This document shows, one piece after another, positions 6,875 through 14,554 of a stretch of DNA of 25,860 bases. The notes beneath the pieces are model-generated. The model searched no databases, had not been told where the DNA came from, and saw nothing but the letters and a program-made list of their open reading frames with translations. The position numbers and the translations under genes were made by a program. Where the stretch lies: assembly GCA_049680295.1 (NCBI GenBank), contig JBAUHN010000184.1, positions 1-25,860 on the forward strand. The letters are read 5' to 3'. Within the stretch, counting starts at the first letter, position 1; every line of letters starts with the position of its first letter. The stretch comes from JBAUHN01 sp049680295 (GTDB taxonomy: Bacteria > Pseudomonadota > Alphaproteobacteria > Rhodobacterales > Rhodobacteraceae).

Positions 6875-8379
6875 AGGTTGCCCCCTCGTCCCCGCCAAAG
6901 GGCACTGTACGTGACTGGCTGGACCACCGTGCGGCGGTATCACCGGATGAAGCCGCCTTTGTCTTTGCGGAAAGCGACGCGCTTTTAAGCTGGCAGGCGC
7001 TGCGCATCCGCGCGCGCGATATTGCCAGCGGATTGACATCCATGGGTGTCCTCAAAGGGCAAAGTGTTGCCGTGATATTGCCCAATTGTGCGGATGCAGT
7101 CGTATCGCTTTATGGGCTGCTTTACGGTGGCTACCGCGCCACCATGATCAACCTGCAGGCCGGGGATGACGCCATCGTCTATGCCTTGAAACATAGCGAC
7201 GCGGAACATGCCATTGTCGGCGCTGATCAGGTGGCTCAGTTTGACCGTACCAGCGGCGGCAAGATCACCCGCCTTGATCCCGGTGCCGCCCTGCCGCCCG
7301 GCGGCGCGCTGCACGACCTCGCGCCGGATGATCATGCATTGCTGATGTACACATCGGGTACCACCGGACGACCCAAGGGGGTCATACACACCCATGCCAG
7401 CCTGTTGGCGGGCGGCTGGACCACCACAATCGCCCATGCGCTGACCTCGCAGGATCGCGGGCTTTGTGTGCTGCCGATCTATCACATTAACGGTCTGTGT
7501 GTGTCGGTCATGGGCGCATTGATCTCAGGCGGGTCGCTTGCGATGTGTCCCAAGTTCTCGGCTTCGCGGTTTTGGCAAAATGCGGGCGACTTGCAGGTCA
7601 CATGGTTTTCGGTGGTGCCGACGATCATTTCGCACCTGCTGCATAGTGACACCAACCCCGATGCGGCCTGTTTCACGCGGCTTCGCTTTGGCCGCTCGGC
7701 GTCATCAGCACTGGCACCTGATGTGCAAACTGCTTTTGAGACCCGATTTGGCGTGCCGGTGATCGAAACCATGGGGCTGACCGAAACTGCCGCGCAAATT
7801 CTGTCCAACCCCTTGCCGCCCGGCGTGCGCAAGATCGGATCCCCTGGCATCGCATATGGCAATGAGGTCAAGGCACTGGCCCCTGACCTCACCACCTTGC
7901 CCCGCGGTAAATCGGGCGAGATCGCCGTGCGCGGGCCCAATGTGATGCGCGAATATCTCAAGAACCCGCAGGCCACGACGGACAGTTTTACCGCAGACGG
8001 CTGGCTGCGCACCGGCGATCTGGGACGCATTGATCAAGACGGCTATGTTTTCATCACCGGACGTCTGAAGGAACTGATCATCAAGGGCGGCGAAAATATC
8101 GCCCCGCGTGAGATCGACGAAGTGCTCTATTCCCATGCCGACGTGATCGAGGCCGCTGCCTTTGCGCGGCCCTGCGCCAGCTATGGCGAACGCGTCGAAG
8201 CCGCGGTGAAGATCAAAACCGGATCAACGCTGTCATCCGAAGATCTGATCCAGATTTGCAAGGACCGGTTGGGTGCGTTCAAAAGCCCTGAACATATCTA
8301 CCTTTTGAATGATCTGCCCAAAGGGCCGTCGGGCAAAATCCAGCGGATGAAACTGGCAGAAATGACCGCCCCGTCGTAA
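6871..8379 (+). CDS. sauT: AMP-forming acyl-CoA synthetase, SauT-like (sulfoacetate-CoA ligase)
   Basis: This 502-residue enzyme is an ANL-superfamily adenylate-forming ligase. It has the P-loop YTSGTTGRPKG at 160-170, the GLTETA motif that contacts adenylate (around 308), the hinge region GDLGRIDQDGYVFITGRLKELIIKGGENI and the C-terminal catalytic lysine Lys489 in PSGKIQR. SauT activates sulfoacetate with ATP and CoA to sulfoacetyl-CoA, which SauS then reduces. The start ATG at 6871 overlaps the sauS stop as ATGA, which indicates translational coupling; a longer in-frame start at 6853 lies inside sauS and is not favoured. The active-site loop LAGGWTTTIAHAL and CVLPIYHINGLCV fits the SauT/oxalate-CoA-ligase-like group. 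The exact acid is not proven by sequence. Malonate-type or oxalate-type ligases are the main alternatives. Confidence 0.72.
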   Translation: MKVAPSSPPKGTVRDWLDHRAAVSPDEAAFVFAESDALLSWQALRIRARDIASGLTSMGVLKGQSVAVILPNCADAVVSLYGLLYGGYRATMINLQAGDDAIVYALKHSDAEHAIVGADQVAQFDRTSGGKITRLDPGAALPPGGALHDLAPDDHALLMYTSGTTGRPKGVIHTHASLLAGGWTTTIAHALTSQDRGLCVLPIYHINGLCVSVMGALISGGSLAMCPKFSASRFWQNAGDLQVTWFSVVPTIISHLLHSDTNPDAACFTRLRFGRSASSALAPDVQTAFETRFGVPVIETMGLTETAAQILSNPLPPGVRKIGSPGIAYGNEVKALAPDLTTLPRGKSGEIAVRGPNVMREYLKNPQATTDSFTADGWLRTGDLGRIDQDGYVFITGRLKELIIKGGENIAPREIDEVLYSHADVIEAAAFARPCASYGERVEAAVKIKTGSTLSSEDLIQICKDRLGAFKSPEHIYLLNDLPKGPSGKIQRMKLAEMTAPS

Positions 8380-8510
8380 CCCGCGACTGACCCGCGCCTA
8401 TTTGGGCAGCTTATGGTCCGGGCGGCTCCCCCATGTTGACCTTAACGCCAATATCTGTGACGTGACGCCTGGGCGCTATTTGCCCAAACCCTCAGGTCAA
8501 AGGATACCCT

Positions 8511-9380
8511 ATGGACAACCTGCGCGCCGCGCTGTTGATGGTCGCCGCCATGCTGGGTTTCGCGATTGAAGACATGGGCATCAAACTGTTGGCCGGGGCA
8601 TTGCCGCTGGGCCAGATTATCCTGCTGCTGGGCATAGCCGGCTGCGTGATCTTTGGCACGATTTTACGGACCCAGAAGCGGGCGATGCTGCCATCCGCGC
8701 TCGGGTCATGGCCGATCATCCTGCGCTGTGTCGGCGAGGTCGTCGGCACATTTGGCTTTACCAGCGCAATCACCCTCACGCCGCTGTCCAGCGCCTCGGC
8801 GATTTTGCAGGCCACGCCGTTGGTTGTGACCCTTGGGGCGGCCCTGTTTTTGCAAGAATCGGTTGGTTGGCGACGATGGAGTGCGAGCATTGTTGGTTTC
8901 CTGGGCGTTTTGTTGATCGTCCGTCCGGGACTGGATGGCTTTGACTGGCTGTCGCTGTTTGCCATTCAGGGCGTAATCGGACTGGCAATTCGCGATCTGG
9001 CAACGCGGCGTGTGCCGCCCACCACATCGTCGATGCAGCTTAGCTTTTTGGCCTTCGCGATGCTTGTTCCGACCTCAATCTTGCTGCTGGCGGCGTTTGG
9101 CGATCAGCTTCAACCAATGACGGCCCGGCAATCGCTTTATATCATTGCCACCGTCGCCATTGCAGCATTGGCCTATTACGCAATTGTCGCGGCAATGCGA
9201 TTGGGTGACGTCAGCTTTGTCGCCCCTTTCCGATATGTCCGTTTGGTGTTTGCGATGATCATCGGTGTTGCTGTCTTTGACGAAGCACCCGACATCCTGA
9301 CCTTGACCGGATCGGCAATAATTGTTGTATCAGGCATATACACAGTTGTGCGCGAACGGAAAACCGCTGCCACCATATGA
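8511..9380 (+). CDS. EamA/DMT-family inner-membrane permease
   Basis: The 289-residue protein has about ten hydrophobic segments in two EamA repeats (about 3-130 and 145-283), the usual size and topology of drug/metabolite transporters. Residues such as PLSSASAILQATPLVVTLGAALFLQE in the first repeat and FRYVRLVFAMIIGVAVFDE in the second are typical for the family. AAAGGA at 8500-8505 precedes the ATG at 8511. It lies 131 bp after sauT in the same direction. It could be a transporter for the sau-like substrate or simply an independent gene; known sulfoacetate uptake systems are of other families (for example the MFS protein SauU). The direction of transport and the substrate cannot be read from sequence. 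Confidence 0.85.
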   Translation: MDNLRAALLMVAAMLGFAIEDMGIKLLAGALPLGQIILLLGIAGCVIFGTILRTQKRAMLPSALGSWPIILRCVGEVVGTFGFTSAITLTPLSSASAILQATPLVVTLGAALFLQESVGWRRWSASIVGFLGVLLIVRPGLDGFDWLSLFAIQGVIGLAIRDLATRRVPPTTSSMQLSFLAFAMLVPTSILLLAAFGDQLQPMTARQSLYIIATVAIAALAYYAIVAAMRLGDVSFVAPFRYVRLVFAMIIGVAVFDEAPDILTLTGSAIIVVSGIYTVVRERKTAATI

Positions 9381-9448
9381 TCTTATGGTTTTCACAAACA
9401 AGCCACAGAGTTAAGTCAAAACAAAATACACGTAAGGATTGAAATCAC

Positions 9449-10726
9449 ATGAGCACGATCATCGACATTCACGCGCGCGAAATTCTCGACAGCCGGGGCA
9501 ACCCGACTGTTGAAGTTGACGTGATCCTGGAGGATGGCACCATGGGCCGTGCCGCCGTGCCCTCTGGCGCGTCTACCGGCGCCTATGAGGCTGTTGAGCG
9601 TCGCGATGGCGATAAATCCCGCTACATGGGCAAAGGCGTGCTTGAGGCCTGCGCCTCGGTCAACGGCGAGATTGCCGAGGCGTTGGTCGGCATCGACGCC
9701 ACCGAACAGGTCGAAATCGACGAGGTGATGATTGAACTCGACGGCACCGACAACAAATCGCGTCTGGGTGCAAACGCCATTTTGGGCGTCTCGCTGGCCA
9801 CGGCCAAGGCTGCGGCAGATTACTGCACGCAACCGCTATATCGCTACGTCGGGGGCACTTCCGCGCGGCTCCTGCCCGTGCCGATGATGAACATCATCAA
9901 CGGCGGCGAACATGCTGATAACCCGATTGATATTCAGGAATTCATGATCATGCCGGTGTCGGCAGACAACATCCGCGACGCGGTGCGTATGGGGTCAGAA
10001 GTGTTTCACACCCTGAAAAAAGAGCTATCAGACGCCGGTTTGGCCACAGGTGTCGGCGACGAAGGTGGCTTTGCGCCCAACATCAGCTCCACCCGTGACG
10101 CGCTTGATTTTATTCTGAAATCCATCGAAAAGGCGGGATACAAACCCGGCGACGACATTCATCTTGCTCTCGATTGCGCGGCAACCGAATACTACAAAGA
10201 CGGCGCCTATGTCTTTGCGGGCGAAGGAAAAACCCTGCACTCAGATGAGAACGTCGAATATCTGGCCGCATTGGTCAACGACTACCCGATCATCTCAATC
10301 GAAGACGGCATGTCCGAGGACGATTGGGACGGCTGGAAAGCACTGACAGACCGTTTGGGCGACAAGGTCCAACTGGTCGGCGACGATCTGTTTGTGACCA
10401 ACCCGGCGCGTTTGGCCGAAGGCATCAAACGCGGCAGCGCCAATTCGATGCTGGTCAAGGTCAACCAGATCGGCAGCCTGACAGAGACGCTGAAAGCAGT
10501 AGATATGGCGCATCGCGCAGGTTTTACCAATGTGATGTCTCACCGCTCTGGCGAGACTGAAGACGCGACAATCGCCGACCTGGCCGTGGCCACGAACTGC
10601 GGCCAGATCAAAACCGGAAGCCTGGCCAGATCAGACCGGCTGGCCAAATATAACCAGTTGATCCGTATTGAGGAATCACTGGGTGAGACTGCCGAATATG
10701 CCGGTCGGTCGATTCTAAAGATGTGA
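9449..10726 (+). CDS. eno: Enolase
   Basis: This 425-residue protein is a complete enolase, which interconverts 2-phosphoglycerate and phosphoenolpyruvate in glycolysis and gluconeogenesis and often sits in the RNA degradosome. Visible hallmarks are the N-terminal IIDIHAREILDSRGNPTVEV, the mobile loop PSGASTGAYEA, NIINGGEHADNPIDIQEFM with a catalytic His/Glu region, the Mg2+ ligands in LALDCAATEYY, SIEDGM and LVGDDLFVTN, the catalytic lysine in LVKVNQIG and the signature SHRSGETEDATIADLAV. AAGGA at 9434-9438 is the ribosome binding site. The upstream gap of 68 bp is AT-richer than its surroundings and probably holds its promoter. A GNAT gene starts 3 bp after its stop. Confidence 0.97.
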   Translation: MSTIIDIHAREILDSRGNPTVEVDVILEDGTMGRAAVPSGASTGAYEAVERRDGDKSRYMGKGVLEACASVNGEIAEALVGIDATEQVEIDEVMIELDGTDNKSRLGANAILGVSLATAKAAADYCTQPLYRYVGGTSARLLPVPMMNIINGGEHADNPIDIQEFMIMPVSADNIRDAVRMGSEVFHTLKKELSDAGLATGVGDEGGFAPNISSTRDALDFILKSIEKAGYKPGDDIHLALDCAATEYYKDGAYVFAGEGKTLHSDENVEYLAALVNDYPIISIEDGMSEDDWDGWKALTDRLGDKVQLVGDDLFVTNPARLAEGIKRGSANSMLVKVNQIGSLTETLKAVDMAHRAGFTNVMSHRSGETEDATIADLAVATNCGQIKTGSLARSDRLAKYNQLIRIEESLGETAEYAGRSILKM

Positions 10727-10729
10727 CGC

Positions 10730-11263
10730 ATGGAACCGGCATCAAATATTCACATAAGGTTGGCAAAAACTGCCGAAGACTTGGACGCCGTTAGGCGTCT
10801 GAGTTGGCTTTATCATGAATATTTGATGAGTTTTGGCCCTGCCGAACACAATATTACATCGTTGCTTTACCCAAAGGACTATTTTGCCGAACTGATGCAC
10901 CGGCTTGAGGAACTTCACAGCCGACCACACGGTGCGATTATGGTGGCAGAAAAAGACGGCGTAATCTTCGGAAGCTGTATGTCGCAACGGATCAGACCGG
11001 GAGTGACTGAAATCAAGCGGTTGTTTATCGAACCCGAACATCGCGGCTCAGGCGCAGGCCGCGCTTTGGTTCAGGCGCTGGTCGACCTTTCACGAGAAGA
11101 CGGCGACCAATTTGTCTATCTCGACACCTCGAAATCTTTTGGTCCGGCCCGGCATCTTTACGAATCCATGGGCTTCAAATCGCGGGGTCCGTATTCGGAA
11201 ATCTTACCGGCTGCGTTGGAAGTCTTTTGCTTTTACGAGCTTGCGTTGAAGCCTGCGGCCTGA
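10730..11263 (+). CDS. GNAT-family N-acetyltransferase
   Basis: The 177-residue protein shows a GNAT acetyl-CoA-binding motif A: a beta strand EIKRLFIEPEHRGSGAGRAL (about 86-105), in which the HRGSGAG loop fits the Q/RxxGxG/A pyrophosphate-binding signature. Motif B follows (VYLDTSKSFGPARHLYESMGF), ending with the typical Y..MGF. These enzymes transfer an acetyl group to an amine; the acceptor here cannot be predicted. The ATG lies 3 bp after the enolase stop codon, so it is almost certainly co-transcribed with eno. It ends 20 bp before the convergent anmK gene. Confidence 0.88.
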   Translation: MEPASNIHIRLAKTAEDLDAVRRLSWLYHEYLMSFGPAEHNITSLLYPKDYFAELMHRLEELHSRPHGAIMVAEKDGVIFGSCMSQRIRPGVTEIKRLFIEPEHRGSGAGRALVQALVDLSREDGDQFVYLDTSKSFGPARHLYESMGFKSRGPYSEILPAALEVFCFYELALKPAA

Positions 11264-11283
11264 CGGATAGCAAAACGCGATCC

Positions 11284-12408
11284 CTACGATGCAATTTCAG
11301 ACCGGTCCACGCGACTGATCGTGCCACCGCTGACAGCCGCCCGCACACCCGTTGTACCTGGGCAGGACGTCGGCAATCCGCGTGCAACCCGCACCGCCAG
11401 ATAGGCAAAGGCCTGCGCTTCTAGCATGTCGCCATCCAGGCCGACATCTTCAATTGGCACAACCGGGCAGTCCAATGACACCGTCAGCATTTGCATCAAC
11501 ACCGGATTGTTTCGCCCGCCCCCAGTAACCAGAACCTGGGTCGGAGGCTGCGGGCAATGCTCCATCGCCTGGGCCACACTTGCCGCACACATCGCTGTCA
11601 AAGTTGCAGCCGCATCCGCATCGCTTAGTTCCCCCACAAGGGCAAACATTTCCGAAAAATCATTTCGGTCCAGCGACTTGGGAGGCAACCGTGAGAAATA
11701 TGGCTCTGCCAAAAACAGCTCAAGCGCGCCTGTCTCAACCGTGCCGCGCCCGGCCACAGCGCCGTCTTTGTCAAAATCCATACCCAATCTGGTCTGCATC
11801 AGATCATTGATTGGGGCATTGGCCGGACCTGTGTCAAAGGCCAGCAAAGCACCATCGTCTTGCGGGTTTTTCGCCGCAGGATCGACCCAGGTCAGGTTGC
11901 CAACACCGCCAAGGTTCAAAAACACCACAGGGGCCTTGGCCTCGATGTATTTCGCACAAGCAAAGTGAAAAAACGGTGCCAAAGGCGCACCCTCGCCGCC
12001 CAGTTCGATATCGGCGCTGCGAAAATCCCAGACAACCGGCAGGCCCAGTTGCTCTGCCAGCCACCCGCCGTCGCCAACTTGCAATGTCCCTTGTTTGCGT
12101 GGCGCATGAGCCAGCGTTTGGCCATGAAACCCGATCAGATCGACCCCTTCAAAACCAGCCAGAACCGCAAGATGCACATCGTTAACAGCGCGCGCTGCGG
12201 CCTGAACCTCGGCCCCGTGCCACTGCCCAAGTGCCGCTGTGATCGTCGCTTTTTCGCACGCGTCATAGGCCCGGTAGGCCGTTCGTCCAAAGCTCGAAAT
12301 CGTCACCCCGTTGGTCACAACAACAGCCGCATCCACACCATCAAGCGATGTGCCAGACATCGCCCCCAGTGACGTAATCGCGTCCGAGCCCTTCAAGCGC
12401 CCATTCAT
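11284..12408 (-). CDS. anmK: Anhydro-N-acetylmuramic acid kinase
   Basis: The 374-residue product matches AnmK (about 370), which phosphorylates and opens 1,6-anhydro-MurNAc to MurNAc-6-phosphate in peptidoglycan recycling. The hallmarks are the N-terminal ATP-binding SGTSLDGVD (18-26), LIGFHGQTLAH, NLGGVGNLTWVD and FDTGPANAPINDLM, plus the C-terminal VTGGGRNNPVLMQML. The ATG at 12408 is selected because AGGAAAAGG lies just upstream and the protein then begins at the family's usual point. The open frame reaches back to 12489, but that extension overlaps the divergent tyrS start and is not family-like. The intergenic space to tyrS is 65 bp and must hold both promoters. NagZ, which acts earlier in the same recycling route, is encoded at the far end of the window. 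Confidence 0.94.
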   Translation of the reverse strand: MNGRLKGSDAITSLGAMSGTSLDGVDAAVVVTNGVTISSFGRTAYRAYDACEKATITAALGQWHGAEVQAAARAVNDVHLAVLAGFEGVDLIGFHGQTLAHAPRKQGTLQVGDGGWLAEQLGLPVVWDFRSADIELGGEGAPLAPFFHFACAKYIEAKAPVVFLNLGGVGNLTWVDPAAKNPQDDGALLAFDTGPANAPINDLMQTRLGMDFDKDGAVAGRGTVETGALELFLAEPYFSRLPPKSLDRNDFSEMFALVGELSDADAAATLTAMCAASVAQAMEHCPQPPTQVLVTGGGRNNPVLMQMLTVSLDCPVVPIEDVGLDGDMLEAQAFAYLAVRVARGLPTSCPGTTGVRAAVSGGTISRVDRSEIAS

Positions 12409-12473
12409 GGCCTTTTCCTTTGTCTGCACAGTCCTTATAGATTGCCCCGCATTCCAACCCAAGGGCAAGCGCC

Positions 12474-13727
12474 ATGACCTACCATCCAAAGTCAGATTTC
12501 GTCACCGTGATGCAAGAGCGCGGGTTCATCGCCGACTGCACTGATTTTCAAGGGTTGGACGACGCCCTGCTGAAAGGGGCGCAGCCGGGATACATCGGGT
12601 TTGATGCCACGGCCAAGTCGTTGCATGTCGGCAGCCTGATCCAGATCATGATGCTGCGCTGGCTGCAAAAGACCGGCAATAAACCGATCACATTGATGGG
12701 CGGCGGCACCACCAAGGTCGGCGATCCCAGTTTTCGCGCCGATGAGCGGCCTTTGCTGACACCGGGTCAGATTGACGACAACATCGCCGGGATCAGACAG
12801 GTGTTCAGCGCCTATCTTGACTATGGCGACGGGCCGACGGATGCGATGATGATCAACAACGCCGAATGGCTGGATCAGCTGAATTATCTCGACTTTCTGC
12901 GCGATATCGGGCGGCATTTCTCGATCAACCGGATGTTGTCCTTTGACAGCGTGAAATCGCGGCTCGACCGGGAACAATCCCTGTCGTTTCTGGAATTCAA
13001 CTATATGATTTTGCAGGCTTATGACTTTCTGGAACTGAACCGCCGCTATGGTTGCGTATTCCAGATGGGGGGCTCGGATCAGTGGGGAAATATCGTCAAC
13101 GGCATTGATTTGACGCGCCGGGTGACGGGCGGCGAAATCTATGGGTTGACCACGCCATTGCTGACCACAAGTGACGGCAAAAAAATGGGCAAATCACAAT
13201 CCGGTGCAGTCTGGCTGAACCCAGCGATGCTGTCACCTTACGAATTCTGGCAATTCTGGCGCAACACCACCGATGCAGATGTGGGCAAGTTCCTGCGGCT
13301 TTATACCGAATTGCCGGTGGATGAGTGTACCCGTCTGGGCGTGCTGGCCGGGTCCGAGATCAACGAAGCCAAGATCACTCTGGCCAATGAGGTAACGGGC
13401 TTGCTGCACGGGGCGGATGCCGCCAAAGCAGCCGAGGCCACGGCCCGCGAGGTGTTTGAGAAAGGTGGCGTCGGGGACGATTTGCCGACGCTGACATTGT
13501 CGGCCGCCGACGTGGCGGGTGGCATATCCATCGTGCAGCTGATCGTCAAATCCGGTCTTGCAGGATCGGGCAAGGAAGCAAAACGCCTGATCGCCTCAAA
13601 CGGTGCCCGGATCGACGACGCGCCCTTGACCGATGCGGGCCTGATGATTGACGAAAGTGCCTTGAGCAGCCCGATCAAGTTGAGTGCAGGAAAAAAGCGC
13701 CATGCCTTGGTGCAATTGGCCGATTAG
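12474..13727 (+). CDS. tyrS: Tyrosyl-tRNA synthetase
   Basis: This 417-residue class I aminoacyl-tRNA synthetase is of the bacterial TyrRS type. The HIGH-like motif is HVGS (51-54), the KMSKS-like motif is KMGKS (237-241), and LMGGGTTKVGDPSF and QMGGSDQWGNI form the tyrosine/adenylate pocket. The C-terminal third contains an S4-type RNA-binding domain (VQLIVKSGLAGSGKEAKRLIASNGARI). The enzyme charges tRNA-Tyr with tyrosine using ATP. It is divergent from anmK and is followed 21 bp later by an SDR gene that may be co-transcribed. The KMGKS variant is common in this TyrRS branch. Confidence 0.96.
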   Translation: MTYHPKSDFVTVMQERGFIADCTDFQGLDDALLKGAQPGYIGFDATAKSLHVGSLIQIMMLRWLQKTGNKPITLMGGGTTKVGDPSFRADERPLLTPGQIDDNIAGIRQVFSAYLDYGDGPTDAMMINNAEWLDQLNYLDFLRDIGRHFSINRMLSFDSVKSRLDREQSLSFLEFNYMILQAYDFLELNRRYGCVFQMGGSDQWGNIVNGIDLTRRVTGGEIYGLTTPLLTTSDGKKMGKSQSGAVWLNPAMLSPYEFWQFWRNTTDADVGKFLRLYTELPVDECTRLGVLAGSEINEAKITLANEVTGLLHGADAAKAAEATAREVFEKGGVGDDLPTLTLSAADVAGGISIVQLIVKSGLAGSGKEAKRLIASNGARIDDAPLTDAGLMIDESALSSPIKLSAGKKRHALVQLAD

Positions 13728-13748
13728 GGTCACAGACAGGGGGACGAT

Positions 13749-14504
13749 ATGGATTTGACCACAGTTTCGGCCATCGTAACAGGCGGCGCATCAGGCCTGG
13801 GCGAGGCCACAGCCCGGCATTTCGCCGATCTGGGTGCGCGGGTGACCATACTGGACCGTGACATGGATCGTGGCAATGCAGTTGCGGATGACATCGGCGG
13901 GTATTTTGTCGTGACCGACGTCACGGATGAGGCATCAACGCAGGCGGCGATGGATTTCGCGTTGGACCGCATGGGGCAGATCGATGTGGCTGTTAACTGC
14001 GCCGGAATCGCCTATGCGATCAAGACCGTGGGCCGCGACGGCCCGCACCCGCTGGATGCGTTTCAGCGCACCATCGACATCAACCTTGTCGGCAGTTTCA
14101 ACGTGGCGCGACTGGCTGCACAGGCAATGGGACGCAATGAACCGGAACCTGACGGTGCGCGTGGTGTGATTATCAATACTGCCTCAATCGCGGCCTATGA
14201 CGGGCAAAAGGGCCAGGCCGCCTATGCCGCGTCCAAGGGCGGTGTGGTTGGCATGACCTTGCCGATGGCACGCGATCTGGCCAGTTCCGGCATCCGCGTG
14301 ATGACAATTGCACCGGGAATATTTAGGACGCCAATGTTGGCGGGCCTTAGCGAGGACGTACAAAAACAACTGGCCGCTGACGTGCCCTGCCCGCCGCGTC
14401 TGGGAGATCCGGCTGAATACGCGCGACTGGCTGCATTCATCGTATCGGCAGGCTATCTGAACGGTGAAGTGATCCGCATTGATGGTGCTCTGCGAATGCA
14501 GTGA
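13749..14504 (+). CDS. Short-chain dehydrogenase/reductase, 3-hydroxyacyl-CoA dehydrogenase type II-like
   Basis: The 251-residue protein has the classical SDR layout: cofactor-binding TGGASGLG (11-18), an Asp after the second strand (ILDRD) that points to NAD(H) preference, the NCAG motif, and the catalytic Ser146, Tyr159 and Lys163 (YAASK). The C-terminal APGIFRTPML and YLNGEVIRIDGALRMQ fit the HSD17B10-like group of SDRs that oxidise 3-hydroxyacyl-CoA or related substrates. It starts 21 bp after tyrS, with GACAGGGGGACG as ribosome binding site, and may share its transcript without being related in function. The precise substrate is unknown. Confidence 0.9.
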   Translation: MDLTTVSAIVTGGASGLGEATARHFADLGARVTILDRDMDRGNAVADDIGGYFVVTDVTDEASTQAAMDFALDRMGQIDVAVNCAGIAYAIKTVGRDGPHPLDAFQRTIDINLVGSFNVARLAAQAMGRNEPEPDGARGVIINTASIAAYDGQKGQAAYAASKGGVVGMTLPMARDLASSGIRVMTIAPGIFRTPMLAGLSEDVQKQLAADVPCPPRLGDPAEYARLAAFIVSAGYLNGEVIRIDGALRMQ

Positions 14505-14518
14505 AGATGCCATGTTGA

Positions 14519-14547
14519 CGCGCCGATGGTCACAAAAAAACGGCGCG
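14519..14547. terminator. Possible shared terminator between convergent SDR and ABC-F genes
   Basis: CGCGCCG (14519-14525) and CGGCGCG (14541-14547) form a perfect 7-bp GC stem with a 15-nt loop that contains a run of seven A. It lies between the SDR stop (14504) and the ABC-F stop (14555). No T-tract follows the stem on either strand, so termination efficiency is doubtful. Confidence 0.35.
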
Positions 14548-14554
14548 AAACAAG

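Noticed and set aside
12409..12489. Longer N-terminus for AnmK starting at 12489
   Set aside because: It would overlap the divergent tyrS start, lacks similarity to AnmK N-termini, and the ATG at 12408 has a good ribosome binding site.
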